This document shows positions 33,253-45,624 of a DNA stretch of 64,000 bases, in pieces. The stretch spans positions 2,604,001-2,668,000 of the forward strand of contig CAJQUN010000009.1 of the NCBI GenBank assembly GCA_907163345.1. Reading direction: 5' to 3'. The translations under genes and the position numbers were made by a program. This stretch comes from Haberlea rhodopensis (taxonomy: Eukaryota; Streptophyta; Magnoliopsida; Lamiales; Gesneriaceae). How positions within the stretch are numbered: the stretch's first letter is position 1; each line of letters starts with the position of its first letter. The notes below the pieces were generated by a model, which saw only the letters and a program-made list of their open reading frames with translations, was not told the DNA's origin and made no database searches.

Positions 33253-34881
33253 CCATTAGATAATGTCATAATATAAAACAACGATTCTTTGTACATGCAC
33301 TATCTTGTATTGAGTTTGTTCCGCAAAGGCCAATCTAGTTAAGGGTGATTGATAGTCCAAATGCTCAATATTGAACAACCTCGTCCACTCCGGAAATTTT
33401 GATGCTAGCTTATAGATAACGCTATGTAGTAGTATATTCATTATTGATGTGCAATATTCCATGCCGATGATGATGATGCGAGGACCCGATCCTAATCATG
33501 CGTTTAATTATCACACAATGATTACTTTATGTCAACAACAGAAGATTATTTATATTTATCAACACATCCCAAAAATTTTCGATGTTATATATATCATAAT
33601 ACTGAAAATATGTAACTTCAGTTTCACAATTAAACATCTTGTTTATAGCATAAGCATCAAACATAGAGTTTCCTAGTAATATAATACTCAAAATACAAAT
33701 ACTCGGGGCAATAACCCGGTAAATTAGAACATAGTTAAAAATCCTCTAACAAACTACTGGGATTAAGACTCATCAATACTAACCCTCTGCTAAAGCTTAA
33801 TATTGTTGATGATCTTTCCTTTGATTTCAGACATATCGACACTTTGAGTTTGTTATCCCGTACACACATTGCATTCTATGCATCGAATAGTACTTTGTCA
33901 TATTATTGTGATTTACTTGTTTCTCGTACTGCACGTACTGACCCCTTCGTGGGGGCTTTCATGTCTACATTGTATGAGCATGACATGTATTACATGTAGA
34001 CAAATGTCTGATGCTCATGAGGAGGCATCTAGGAGATGATGCCCGGTCAAACTAACCTCCCCATCCCACACCCTTTTTCTGTTTGGGAAACAAATCATTT
34101 CAAAATTATTTTAATTGACCTTGTCGAGAAAAAAATTACTTGAAGTCATCTATTTAATCCTTGGATTTCAAGATTGTACGCTAAATACCACATTAAACCT
34201 TGTACAATAGATTCAAACTCGAATATAAAATCTTACGTTTGTAACACAAAAGATTAACAAAAGACATTTCCAAACACAAACCACATAAATGAGTTGGAAC
34301 GACATCTACTTGGATGTTGTAAAAGGGCACCATTCAAGAAACTGAACGTGACAAATCCTGTACAGTGACATTTTCTTAAAAGAGCGCTTACCACGGAGAT
34401 GGACCCCCTGGTCCCCGGCAATTTATTATTGATAATAACTTTCATGTATTTTTACAGAGTAAAATTGACATATTTTTGAAAGAAATAAAAAAACATATAA
34501 AAACATGCAGTTACATTTTTTTACCAATAGGGTGCGGCAAGAATAAAAAAAAAAAAACAGATAATAGCAACTTCAGCCACTTAACAAAAACGCTCTTTTG
34601 CGTTTCAGAGGAAAGATAATGCTCAAAATATGCAGACAAAGTGAATAAAACAGTCTAATAATGATAGTCCCATCAAAATTCTAATTAAATGTGTTGCAGA
34701 AGTCTGGTTCTTCAAGTAAAATTAGTCAATAACAAGAAGTCAGGTGAAATAGTCAGACCCTTAGTCTCATATTACTTGGCATCGGCTTCATAAAAACAGT
34801 ACATGGAAACAGAATAAACCTTATAAGCCTTAAAAAGAAGATTCAGAAATGATCTAGTATAAAAAATAGGAACCAACAATT

Positions 34882-35787
34882 TCATGAGTCGACGGTAGTC
34901 ACCTGCTGCCACTCTCCGTCCACTGCTTCTTTCCAGAGTGTCACAGTGTTGTTCCCATCAGCCACAGCAAGTATATTTCCGGTAAGCGACCACGAGACTC
35001 TCCAAGCTGGAGTCTTGAAATCCTTCAAAACCTTGCCATTCCATTGATCGCCTTCCTTCAGAGAGGTCCATATTATTACCTTTCCATCTTGAGAAGCACT
35101 TGCAATTGTTGACTTGGGAAGTCCTAAGTTTGGTGCCCAAGAAACATCCCGCACCCAATCGCTATGCATACTAAGAGCCGGGAAGCAATCCAATCTCCAA
35201 GTTCCGTTATCAAACTTCCACACTTTCACTGTATTATCACAGCCACCGGATGCTAGCTTCTGGACGGGGTCGAGTAGGCCAGTGCCTACAAGAGCACCAG
35301 GGGCGGTTGATGGGGCCCATGAGACAGAGGTGACGCCAACTGGATGAGCCTGGTCTATACGTGATTTGTCCCATCCACCATCAGGACCTGCCGTGTAAAC
35401 AGATATATTACCATCCGAAGATCCACATGCGAGACATAGGCCAAGTTCATGAGGCGCCCAAGATATAGAATTTACAGATGCTTTGTGATCATTGAAAATG
35501 TGAGCCTGGATCCACTCGTTTTGATTTCCTTCCCTCCAAATGACAACCTTTCCGTCATACGAACAAGAAGCAAGAACCGACCCAAATTTCGGATGCGCCC
35601 ATGCTACTTGCCAAACAGGCCCTTGGTGGCCGGTTAAAGTTGCAAGATGCTGCGATCCCGAGTTCGTTACTCCAATTATCTTGATCGTATTGTCAGACGA
35701 GCTTGTAGCTAGACGTTTACCATAGTAATCCATTGCCACATCATGAACAACATCTTGGTGGCCAGTCTCAATCTTTTGTCCAGGCAT
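34882..35787 (-). CDS. SEC13: SEC13 homologue, COPII outer coat and nuclear pore WD40 protein
   Basis: 301 residues in one exon, the usual plant SEC13 length. Start set at MPGQKIETGHQDVVHDV because the ten upstream codons have no family similarity. Six WD40 repeats are visible: about 8-38 (TGHQDVVHDV..DNTIKI), 51-84 (TGHQGPVWQVAWAHP..DGKVVIW), 97-128 (DHKASVNSISWAPHE), 143-189 (HPVGVTSVSWAPS..DNTVKVW), 202-236 (HSDWVRDVSWAPN..DGKVIIW) and 250-281 (TPAWRVSW..NTVTLWK). SEC13 is known as a six-bladed open propeller that pairs with SEC31 in the COPII cage on ER exit sites and with the Nup107-160 scaffold of the nuclear pore. The frame is intact. A 5' untranslated intron is proposed separately. 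Confidence 0.96.
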   Translation of the reverse strand: MPGQKIETGHQDVVHDVAMDYYGKRLATSSSDNTIKIIGVTNSGSQHLATLTGHQGPVWQVAWAHPKFGSVLASCSYDGKVVIWREGNQNEWIQAHIFNDHKASVNSISWAPHELGLCLACGSSDGNISVYTAGPDGGWDKSRIDQAHPVGVTSVSWAPSTAPGALVGTGLLDPVQKLASGGCDNTVKVWKFDNGTWRLDCFPALSMHSDWVRDVSWAPNLGLPKSTIASASQDGKVIIWTSLKEGDQWNGKVLKDFKTPAWRVSWSLTGNILAVADGNNTVTLWKEAVDGEWQQVTTVDS

Positions 35788-35872
35788 GCTTGATTTCCAA
35801 ATAAGTGACACCCACAATATGGTTTACCGTATCTTTTTGCTCCTACAGGGCTAGCAGGCCTTCGATTCAATG

Positions 35873-36171
35873 CTGTAGCAATTTGAACAAACAAAAAGCA
35901 GTCAAAGTCTAGTAGCGCAATTAAACCTCTCAAAAGACAGGAAAATTTAATCCAACCAGAAGGGGAGGGGAAAAGGTCACTCTTAAGCAATATATTAATT
36001 CATAACTGATTACTATGAAAAGCAAACAAAACGCACAACTATCTGCTTAGATGGTGGATAAAAAGAACATTAAAAACCCTAAGTTGAAAGTTTCTTAGAT
36101 AATCCCAGTACATTTTACTAATCCAAAACATCCAAAAGAGTAAAGTAAAATGAACAAGATGATATGAAAAC
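35873..36171 (-). other. Proposed intron in the SEC13 5' untranslated region
   Basis: On the minus strand a CCTCTCAG|GTTTTC donor (36172/36171) and a TTGCTACAG|CATTGAATC acceptor (35873/35872) would remove 299 bp and leave an 85-bp second leader exon before the ATG at 35787. This is inference from splice-site appearance. Confidence 0.4.
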
Positions 36172-36179
36172 CTGAGAGG

Positions 36180-37400
36180 AACAGGGGGATTTGGAACGTA
36201 TCAACTACTGTAAAGGGTAATCCATTTTGGGACGATGAAAAGGTTCAAAAGTAAATAGTTCCAGGGAAGGTGAATTGCATTCAACCTAGAGTTAAGAATC
36301 AGAGTTTTTGTCTTGGTTTATTCATTTAATCGTTCTTATTTTGCATATTGGAAAGACTGTCTCAGCACCAAATTTGGTTTGTAGTTCAATTATCTATTAC
36401 TAAAGGAATCGCCAATGTTCTATGTGAGGGGATTGACCTTGTTGCTGGCTTATATGCTCCAAGTTTAAGGTTTGAGGCTGCCATGGATTCTGAAACGATA
36501 GACAACCAGAGTTCAAGTTTCAGACTCCACTCTTGAGGATAAGATTGATTTTCAAGAGGGCAGATTGTTATCGACTCAAACACATTGGGCTGAGAAAGCC
36601 CGGAAGGAGGTTTAATTTACAAGATTTAACAAGAGAAGGATGGAACCCTAAGTCTGGAAGGCCCATAGTTCGTTACAATACAGGTGGAAGGCAAGGGAAG
36701 GAGAAGAATAAAATGTGAGGAGAGAGAAGCTGATAGCCGTTCGGTTGTTATCTGAGAGTTGTGTTACTAGAACTACTAGGGTGAGGGGAGAGGAACCCTT
36801 GTACATAGTTAATCTTTGGGAAAGGGTAAAATTACCATATATGATATTTAGTTCTAGTATTTCATTATATATTCAGTTTTGATTTCTTTCATTGAACACT
36901 TGATAGGAAAATTTAGATTAGAAATTGATCTTGTTTCAACTAGGCTTAATACGTGATGACCTTCTCATGAAGCTCATCAAAGAAAACAAGGGTTTCAAAA
37001 TATTCAACACAAAAACAAGTGGCGAGTATGTCACCAAGACCACTAAGAATTTTGAGAGTAAGCTCATCAATATCATAGGTGGCAATCATGAGGAGAAGCT
37101 ATGTACCCTATAATGGTTTTCTCACCCTTATTTAGATGGTCCAAGATTTCTTTGAGAGACATAATATGACCACAGGAGAGGTTGCATATGCATTGAAGAG
37201 GGGTTGTACTTCTCTTCTACCATCTAAGAAATAAAACACTAGTGTAGGAATATTCCCCAAATTTTATCAAAACAGATGCATATCAAAAAGTTCCAACCAT
37301 ACTGCTACTTGGCACATTCTTCCCTGCACCACCTATTGCATGCCCATACACAAACATGCAATAGTCCCGAAGGGTGAGCACAAGCCCAATATGAAACGAC
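36180..37400. other. Upstream of SEC13, nothing assignable
   Basis: Contains the likely SEC13 promoter at its left edge. The open frames near 36348-36718 and 36925-37113 are short and carry no recognised motif. Confidence 0.4.
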
Positions 37401-37444
37401 CGAAACAAAAATGGCAAGTATGAAATGAAATGATCAAATACAAT

Positions 37445-38139
37445 GCATGATGCCAACAATACAACCGGATAGAAATATCAAAACTCGTTTCATAGAGTAC
37501 CCACTCATGCATGATGCAAACAATATCGATAATGAAAATGATAGAAATATCAAAACTGATGTCACAGAGTACCCACTCATATCTCGTAGGGATATACCCT
37601 AACATGCTACCAACCTCCTCCTTTTGGGGTAGTCATGCGGCACAGAGCCCTATGAACCATCCAAACTGTGGCTTCCCATGATGGTTGTCTTCGGTGTCTT
37701 TGCCTACACCGGTCCCCATCCATAGGCCCATAAGTCCCACCAAATCGTCGCAAATGCCACTTGGATAATCAATCAATAACCAAGGAATGGAGGCCCAACA
37801 TGTATGCATGACATGATTCAATGGCTCGACAATGTGTGTTTCATAATAATTATCATAATCAAAATCATAATTCCAGTTAGTCTCAAATAATTCATTTAAC
37901 AAGAAATCAATCAGAATCACATATTCAAATTTCATTAGATATTTTTACTTCTAGTATGTTACATGGTCGTAATATACCTACATTTCGGTGTATGGTACGG
38001 TATGGGGTTGGACTGCAATGATGCGAGAATCCCCACTTTGAAATCAAATAATATAATTCTTATCAACTCGTTATTAAGCATTATTCAATACTTAAATCTA
38101 ATTATCCACTCTAGTAACTCAAGTTCCACCATCATGTTA

Positions 38140-38205
<66 letters not shown>

Positions 38206-39582
38206 CGCTATGAGACAATTAAACAATATGACTTTTGGCCGTCACTTTACCAAAAGCTATACTCAATATTATTATGTTGCTGTATCTACTATTTTCAACT
38301 GGGTATTCAATAGCCAACGTGTGAAAACCTGGTTCCAGCAGCTCATCTGGTCGAAACAATTTCACCAGATCGATCAATCGAACCAAATCAGTTCTGGGGG
38401 AAAAAACTAATCACTACAAATCAGCTGAGATGACCGAACCTTATAAATTCTAAGAAGATCCGGTCAACCATTTATTCCTTATCAGATTGCAGAATAGTAA
38501 CTGTGCTATAATCGTGGGCAATAGTGGAGGAAATGACTGAGAATATGGGAAACACGGAGGAAGATAATGGCTGAATTCAACGTCTGTAACTCCCGATCCC
38601 ACCCCTATAAATATCAAATTCTTTCTCAATAATGGACAAGTTAAACAAAACTCTGCTGCAAGATCACGAAATATTATCACAAGAACACTCATCGATTTTT
38701 GTCTGTTCCAGCAAGGAAGGAGATCCATTTCGTAGCTTTATTCAACTCAATTTGTTCAAGCAATTTAACCGTAAGTGGGCTTATGCTTTAAAATTATATT
38801 CATGTTTTAAATTTCAATCGCTATGTGCAATATTTTGAGAACTATGAGATTCTGAGATTTTCTATGATAAAAATATGATTTTGAAGCATTGTAAATTTTG
38901 GAATCCAATTGGTAGATATTACGAATTCTGACCCTGTTGCAACTGTTATTCTGCCCTGATACGGTGGGTAAAGTTGTTCTGGAGTGCCAGACCCCTTATT
39001 CACGGGGAGAACCGATGTTCTACCATCATCTCTAGGAGGGTTAACTCTAGATATCTGATATCAGTACCATGAGGAAATTAGAGGATTTATTATGCTTAAA
39101 TGATATGATCTGTTCTGTTGTGAAATATGTACCGATGTGGTATCAGCTCTGTTTAGGTTCTAGTGAGAGCAAATCTGTTCAGGCTCTAATGAGAGCAATA
39201 TAATATTTAAGTTCTGTGAATCCGATATGGCCCCCATTTGCCGAACACTCACCCCTTACCTATCGTTCCCAGATAAGAGTGAATTCGAGTTTAAAGATGA
39301 TGAACAGTACCAGTTTTGAGGTTGGTAGAGTTGCTGTTGTCATGAAGTCAAACTGCTACCGTTTTACCAGCTTTTATTATTTAAGTTTCCGCCGATATTT
39401 TATGTTTAAGATCAGTTTGTATACCAGTTCTGTAACTTACCAATCCGAATCGTAAAGACAATTGATGTTTTAATGGAATGAAATATTGGTTTATTTGAGA
39501 TATGTATAATGAGGCTTGTTGTTTTCGAGTTTTTAGTTTGAAAGCAACGCCGCTGTCATCGTCTCGGGCTCGGGACGTGACA
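37445..39582 (+). mobile_element. Degraded gypsy LTR remnant (Tekay/Del style)
   Basis: Ends at 39582 with GTCTCGGGCTCGGGACGTGACA, the G-rich CGGGACGTGACA terminus typical of many plant Ty3 LTRs. A TATA-like CTATAAATA lies at about 38605, followed by a leader with a run of short upstream frames. A diverged tandem pair of about 65-70 bp (37445-37509 and 37510-37580) marks the left side. The left boundary, duplication and internal region are not identifiable, so a solo LTR or truncated element are both possible. Confidence 0.4.
38141..38201. repeat. (TA)n microsatellite
   Basis: An uninterrupted TA alternation of about 60 bp inside the gypsy LTR remnant. Confidence 0.95.
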
Positions 39583-40973
39583 CAACGTCTATGATGATGA
39601 GATGAGGCACATGGTCTTGAGCCCTACTCCGGAATGATCATAGTTGGGTCTAGATAAGACAGAAATGTAGGTGGCAGCAGAGGCAGCTATTGGAGAAAGA
39701 AGTGGACTGAGGGCTCCAGGAGCAAAGAGAGGAGGATACTATACAAGATATTGGTTTACATAAAAGGGATTTTTCCTAGACGCTTAACTACTTGTCCCTC
39801 TCGGCCAATATTAACAAATCCACATAAATCAAATTTAGATTCAATAAGCCGAAACTAAAACACAGAGCACACCAAAAAGCCACGTCGTTGACTGCATTCA
39901 AATAACCAGAGCATTGATTTCAAAGGACCGTAGGAAAACACCAACTCACAATGCCCCATCACACTCAGTAGCAAAACCCTAAACAAATCGCGATAGTTGA
40001 AATGGGCAAAAATTACTTTATCAATCGAGACAATCACGTAAAATTAAAAATTCCAAAATTTAACATTAGTACCAAAACTTGCTGACACATAAAACTTGAA
40101 CATCGAGGAAAAAATCATAAAGTCTTACTGAATAGGCTCGAAGTTAGAAATGAAATTGATTAAGAATCAGTAAAGGAGAAGAGGAAGATAAAACTTCTGA
40201 CCTCAAACGTAATTTGCGAAGCGCCTATTTGTCGGAGTCCTCACCCGACTTGAGCGACAAAGACTTTTATAGGAGTGGGGAGAAAAACGACGTCGTCAAT
40301 TAACGACATCATATTTATTTGGTCCTTTTGGACCTTTGTCCACTTTGTGTTCGCTTTCAGTTTAACAGATTGGGCCAACCCACAAATATCAGTTGGAACG
40401 GTCCACTGAGGGTTCAATGAATTAATGAACCGCCGGCAGTATGAAAGAACCGGATAAATTAATAATGGGGCAAACTGCAATCTACCTCCCTATAAAACAA
40501 GAAAGGTAATTTACCTCCATGTGAATAAATAAAGATAAAAAACATCACTCTATTTGAAAATAAAGAAATTTGCCCCATGCAAAACTAAAAAGGAATAATT
40601 TACCTCATAGTAAATAAATAAGGACCACAAAACCTCAATTTATTTTAAAGCAATTTAGCACTCAATTTACCCCACAATGAATAAATAAGGGTAAAAAATT
40701 TCCCAATGTTTGTCGAAATTAAAGCATTTTACATTATATTAAGTAACAATATGTACAAGAAAGATTCAGCCGAAAGCCAGAAGATACACCAAAACAAACG
40801 AAAAGAAAGCAGTAGAGACATATGCTTAGCTTGGGCAATAACAAGCACATAATAAAGAAACAAACTAAATATCCACTAGTAGACAGTAGACTGAATGACA
40901 TCATTATCCCTACTCATATATATAAATAAAAAAGTTACCTCATATACAAAAAAAATGTTACATTGAGGATAAC
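39583..40973. other. Intergenic, no supported gene
   Basis: Contains a short tandem set of ATTTACCTC..AATAAATAA blocks near 40500-40700. The open frames near 39855-40480 have no recognisable motif. Confidence 0.4.
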
Positions 40974-41498
40974 TTATAAATTATAAATAACCCATCGAGG
41001 AATGCCGTTTTTCATGAAGTCAGGACCATAAGTCTTAGCCACTTTGATTCTCTGTCGTGGTTCTACTTCCTTAATAGAGTCACGGTTATCGTCTTCATAC
41101 ACCCTTTTCTTTGGGCTCATTTCCTTGTTAGTTTTGTAAGGAAATACTTCTTCAAAAAATACCATATTTCTTGATTCCATAATTGTACCTTTATGCACAT
41201 CACTTACTAAAAATCGATATGTACTACTATTGTTTGCATAACTAATAAATACACAATCTATTGTTTTAGGCCCGATTTTCACTTGCTTTGGTTTTGGTAC
41301 TTCTACCATAGCCAAGCACCCCCACACTTTCAAGCATTTGTATGAAGGCTTGTGACCTTTCCATAACTTATAAGGAGTTACATCCTTACTTTTGTGTGGT
41401 ATTTAGTTTAGAATGTAGTTGGCTGACAGGATTGCTTCCTCCACAACTTCGGGTAGTAACGAAGTGCATTGGCGTTCAAACTTTCGTGTTTCAAGTTC

Positions 41499-41852
41499 TA
41501 AGCGTTATAGACTTACAAATCCAAATTCAAGTTTTTTATTTCTTGAAAATTTCGGATTTAAGCGTACTTGCTTACAAAAGTTGAAACTTGGATAATATTC
41601 TCAAATTCGGTTCACAATTTGCAATTTAAGCGCACTAACTTAGAAAACTTGAATTCAAGATTTTAAATCTTGCAAATTCATGTTATAAGCGTACTAGCTT
41701 AGAAATTCAAAATCAACCAATTTGAGATATTACAATGCCTAATCAAAATTTGTGGCTTCGATTTATCACTTGTGTTTTAAGCGTACAAAGCTTAGAAACT
41801 CGAATTTAAGATTTTATAGTCTTACAGATTCAAGCTTAAGCGTCAAATTCTT
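41499..41852 (-). repeat. Mini-hairpin repeat TAAGCGTAC..GCTTA
   Basis: Six copies of TTAAGCGYRC followed by a GCTTA or ACTTA, at about 41499, 41559, 41626, 41685, 41777 and 41835. The spacing is 58-67 bp, with one gap of 92. Several copies have matching TAAGC and GCTTA arms around a 6-base loop (for example 41685-41701). The flanking sequence shares AAACTTGAATTCAAGATTTT-like blocks. Confidence 0.6.
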
Positions 41853-42324
41853 AGACAAACAAGTATAATCTACTCACAATTTCCCATAGCAAAACTCATT
41901 TGCTAAATTTATTCCAATCTCATTCTTGAAGTGTTTAAACACTTCAATGGCCTTGTTTTTGCTTCATAGCAATAACAATATCATGTGCAAATATTGATAA
42001 AGTAACAAATTACTTTTCTCACATCTCTAGTTTGCACAATCTTTCTATCACAAACATCATTGTGAGTAAACTCTAGAGACATTTTATTCTAACAAATGAA
42101 TGACGATTTTGTGAACTTAATGCACATATAAGCAATAAATTTAACATTGCAATTTCTGCTGTGAACTATGGTTTAAATGATCCTAACAATCATGTCATAG
42201 ACCATAAGATTCATTACAAGAAGTAATACATAAATTTTATTGCGTTTAACAAATATCGTCATTACATTTATTTAGAATCACTCCATTCTTGGAGTTTACA
42301 ACTTTCAAAGATACACAATCTAAT

Positions 42325-43202
42325 TTAAGCAGTAAGCGCTAGATCATCCAAATCAATTGAGAGAAGATCTTCTTCGGTCACATTGACTTGATCTTTTGCT
42401 TTCCCACGAGTGTCTTTGTTACGACAATCATTTGCCATGTGATTGGGCTTTCCACACTTATAGCATTTTCCTTTGAACTTTTTCGTCTTGCCACTGTTGG
42501 AGGCCGTACCGTCAAACTTACGCTTTCATCCGGTTCTTTGTTCAACTAGGTTAGCTCGTGGTTCCATTTAAAACCTACCAGCCTTCCTCTCATAAACTTT
42601 GTTGTCCTCCTCGATTAGTCGAACCACAAGATCTTCAATGACTCATCTCCTTTCGTTTGTGTTTCAGATAGTTCTTGAAGTCTTTCCACATAGGAGGCAA
42701 TTTCTCAATCATAGCGGCGACTTGGAATGAATCACTTAGACTCATTCCCTCAGCATGAATGTCGTGCAAGATCACTTGTAGATCTTGCACTTGCGCCATC
42801 ACATGCTTGGTATCAACTATCTTGAAGTCCAAGAACTGTCCAACTATGAATTTCTTCATGCTGGCATCCTCAGATTTTGTACTTCTTTTCCAGCGATGCC
42901 CAAAGTTCCTTTGCTGTTTTCACAAGACAATAAACATTATATAATTTATTGTCTAACCCGTTTAGGATGTAGTTCTTGCACAGAAAGTCGCTTTGATTTC
43001 ATGCATCCAGTGCTGCCATCTTTTGGGTGTCAGTCTCTCCTTCTTCAACCGCAGGGGGCTCCTCGGTTAAGAACCTTGCCAAACTTAGTGTGGTCAAGTA
43101 AAATAGCATCTTTTGTTGCCGCCGCTTGAAGTCGTTCACATTGAACTTTTCAGGCCTTTCACCATGGTGAACATGAGTCGTTGTTGCACTCGATGAAGCC
43201 AT
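42325..43202 (-). pseudogene. Copia gag remnant
   Basis: Starts MASSSATTTHVHHGERPEKFN at 43202, the usual opening of Tnt1-like gag proteins. It continues through a region reading FKRRQQKMLFYLTTL, then FLDFKIVDTKHVMAQVQDLQ and AMIEKLPPMWKDFKNYLKHK in shifted frames. It ends with a CCHC knuckle CYKCGKPNHMANDC (about 42430-42475) and LLSIDLDDLALTA before the stop at 42325. At least two frameshifts and an early stop break it. In an intact element gag would assemble the RNA particle. Confidence 0.8.
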
Positions 43203-43796
43203 TGAATTGCTCGAATATTGTCTTAAGATTGTTGTATATAATTTCTCTCAAAGTGTATCTCAGGAAAAAATAACAATGGCTTCAAAATAATTTTTTATGT
43301 CGAGGCGAGATTTGTAATCTCCGTCCTTAAGATAATAAGGCCATGCTATGGTGCTAACAGTTTGCTATGACAATTTGTCTCCCAAGATACAACGACTATG
43401 ACTTGTGATAGGAGCACTCCAAATCACAAGTCATCAAACCACAAAGGTTCAAAGCACTCAATTTGATGAACAACAAATGCTCTCAAATTTCACTAAAATT
43501 TGATAATGATTTCGAAAATCTATCTCCAAATCAAGTGGGTTTATGTTGTTTATATATTAGACCAAAAATCAAGTCCAAATGACACCATTTGTCGGGCAAT
43601 ATTTGGCCAAAAATCGCACCCCAAACATGAATGGACAAACCATTTCACAAATCTGAAACATGGCTCGATCGATCGAGCACCCGCTCGATCGAGCGAGCTC
43701 CTGTAGCAACCAAACCAGAAATTTTCTGGTCCGCTCAATCTCTCTGAGCATTTAAAATTTTTTAATTCAACCAAAAAATTTGCACGTTTTCCAACA
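43203..43796 (-). repeat. Probable 5' LTR and leader of the Copia relic
   Basis: Sequence directly upstream of gag on the minus strand, beginning TGTTGGAAAACG at 43796. It contains a perfect 16-bp palindrome GCTCGATCGATCGAGC and a second one-mismatch copy (about 43663-43705). No matching 3' LTR was found in the window and the LTR/leader border is not clear, so the outer limit is a guess from the TG start. Confidence 0.4.
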
Positions 43797-45313
43797 GAGT
43801 TAACATAGCTTCTAGTTTAACAACTCTCAACACGTTACATAAAATATAATATTTAATGCACTCACAATGTGTGCCATGGTTACTGGTATCTCATAAAAGT
43901 TTGGTTGTCTTCTTAATCAAAACTATGTATTTATATGATACTATAATTCATTTTTTGGTAAATACAAAGAAGATTTTCAATAATATACACACATTTTGGA
44001 ATTTCTTTTTTGATTAAAATTGAAACAAGTAAATGATTGCTTGAATAAAATCGGAAGATTGCTGAGTATCTCATAAACACGTACTTTAAACAAGCTATTA
44101 CTGATCGAAAAGTTGAGAATTTTTTCTAAAAAAATGATAAAATCGACTAAATGTGGTTCAAATATATATACCACATATATAATATTTAATTTTTCACACA
44201 TTTATAGTAAGGGCACGCGTTAAAGTCTACACAAGACAATTAATTGGTAAATTTGTGCCCACTTTACCAGAAAAGTCCACCTATTAATTGGTATAATTGT
44301 GACAACTTAAACTCCTAAGCCCACATGTGCTCAATTATAGCCGTGCTACCTAATATATGAGCAACTAAAATACGCAAAGACACCGTTTGATCCTATTGAG
44401 GGACAAACTCTAAGTATCAATAAGAGATTGATATATCTCTCTTTATCTTTTTCAATGGGCCAAATAATAAGAAAGATTCTGAAATTACATGCTAAGATAT
44501 GAAACAAATGTTAGAAGGGTGCCAAAAGATTTTTCTGACGGATCCCATCCGACGCTCAAGTCAGGTGATATGGAGAAAATCTGTAATGTAATTATTGTGT
44601 GTATGTGTATATAGAAAAATGCATACATAAAACCATGAATTATCTTGCTATTTATAAGTGTTACCTCGAGGGTGTGCATATTGGACCAGTAAGGCAATGA
44701 TCTACACGACTCTTGAAATCTCGGAACACATCGGCTGACTGATAAGACCACGATTCACATCAGCTTGGACCAGTAAGACCATGATGCATAGAATTTTTTA
44801 CTAATATGTCATAGTTCAACATTGACTTGGTCAAAAGGCTAAGACCATGTCAACATATTCCCACGAGTGAGAGGTATGAAATTTTCTTTTATAGGCTGGT
44901 GAGCACCCATGATAAGCAAGACAGGAGCTCAGAGCATTGGGTCTTGTAACCTTGAAGGTAAGATCATCCTGAAAATAATAGTGTGAGGAGTTCGGGAGCA
45001 CGGGAGGTCGGTTATCCTTAAGGGACCACAGCTATTATTTTTCATGCACCACGTCGGCAGGTTGATGCATTTAGCTCAATGACTAGTTTGGTGAGCCCCA
45101 ATTAAAACAAGGTTATCTAGAACTCAGGAGATCGAGAGATTGGTCACGTACTTAGAGCGATGACGGGTGTTTTGGTCTCGTTGGGTCGGGATGTCGACCA
45201 TATACTTAGCGCTGAGGTGGATGTTTTGATCCCTTGAGGTTGAGAGTTCGGCCATATGTAATATGATAGGCAAATGTCATTCTCCCACAGGGTATCAAAT
45301 ATGATAAAGTGCG
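43797..45313. other. Intergenic, unassigned repeat-like DNA
   Basis: Between 44640 and 45310 are GC-richer blocks such as GGACCAGTAAG..ATGATC (at least three diverged copies near 44680-44780), TAAGACCATG, and repeated GTCGGCCATATRC with TGTTTTGRTC blocks near 45150-45260. They look like pieces of a gypsy-type LTR or LARD, but no boundary could be fixed. Confidence 0.4.
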
Positions 45314-45624
45314 TGTTAGGGTCAAACAATTGCCTCTGCCTTGTGATCGGTCGAACACGTGGCGCTTGTGCCAGTGTATGGTTGAAAAGATTGATGTTGC
45401 GCCATTACCCTTAACTATAGTTATTGGTAAAGCGGTATCAGAGCCTAGGTCGCGTGTTCGATTCCCATGAGTTGCAGAGAGTGCAATTATTGGGGGAGGG
45501 ATTGTTAAGGTTCAACAATTGCCTCTGCTTTGTGATTGGCGAACACGTGACGATTGTGCCAGTGTATGGTTGAAAAGATTGATGTTGCGCCATTACCATT
45601 AACTATAGTTATTGGTAAAGCGGT
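45314..45624 (+). mobile_element. TRIM-like element with tRNA-promoter-like boxes
   Basis: Two direct repeats of about 120 bp (45314-45433 and 45503-45622), each beginning TGTTARGGTYMAACAATTGCC and containing TGTGCCAGTGTATGGTTGAA. They flank about 70 bp. The interior opens with GGTATCAGAGCC (45434-45445), the initiator-Met primer-site core, and closes with TGGGGGAGGGA (45491-45501), a polypurine tract one base from the second repeat. This is the layout of a terminal-repeat retrotransposon in miniature. It also has TGGTAAAGCGG (A-box-like) and GTGTTCGATTCCC (B-box-like) 34 bp apart. It encodes nothing. The ends are not sharp and no target duplication was found. Confidence 0.6.

Larger units (their letters stand above)
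30171..34881. other. Intergenic region between GATA and SEC13 genes
   Basis: The first 200 bp hold the GATA gene's 5' leader and promoter (CT-rich on the minus strand). Beyond are a SINE (30513-30632), a Harbinger-like MITE (32147-32369), a (AT)n tract (33188-33250) and the SEC13 3' untranslated region (about 34450-34881). No other gene is supported. Confidence 0.5.
40974..43202 (-). mobile_element. Degenerate Copia element: gag and integrase-end remnants
   Basis: A minus-strand Copia relic whose middle is lost. At the left (40974-41460) is the end of the integrase region: TPYKLWKGHKPSYKCLKVWGC and the following SH3-like part (KIGPKTIDCVFISYANNSSTYRF). At the right (42325-43202) is gag. Between them (41470-42320) protease and most of integrase are replaced by AT-rich sequence with a repeated mini-hairpin (41499-41852). 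RT and RNase H are absent in the window. The element is dead. Confidence 0.75.
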
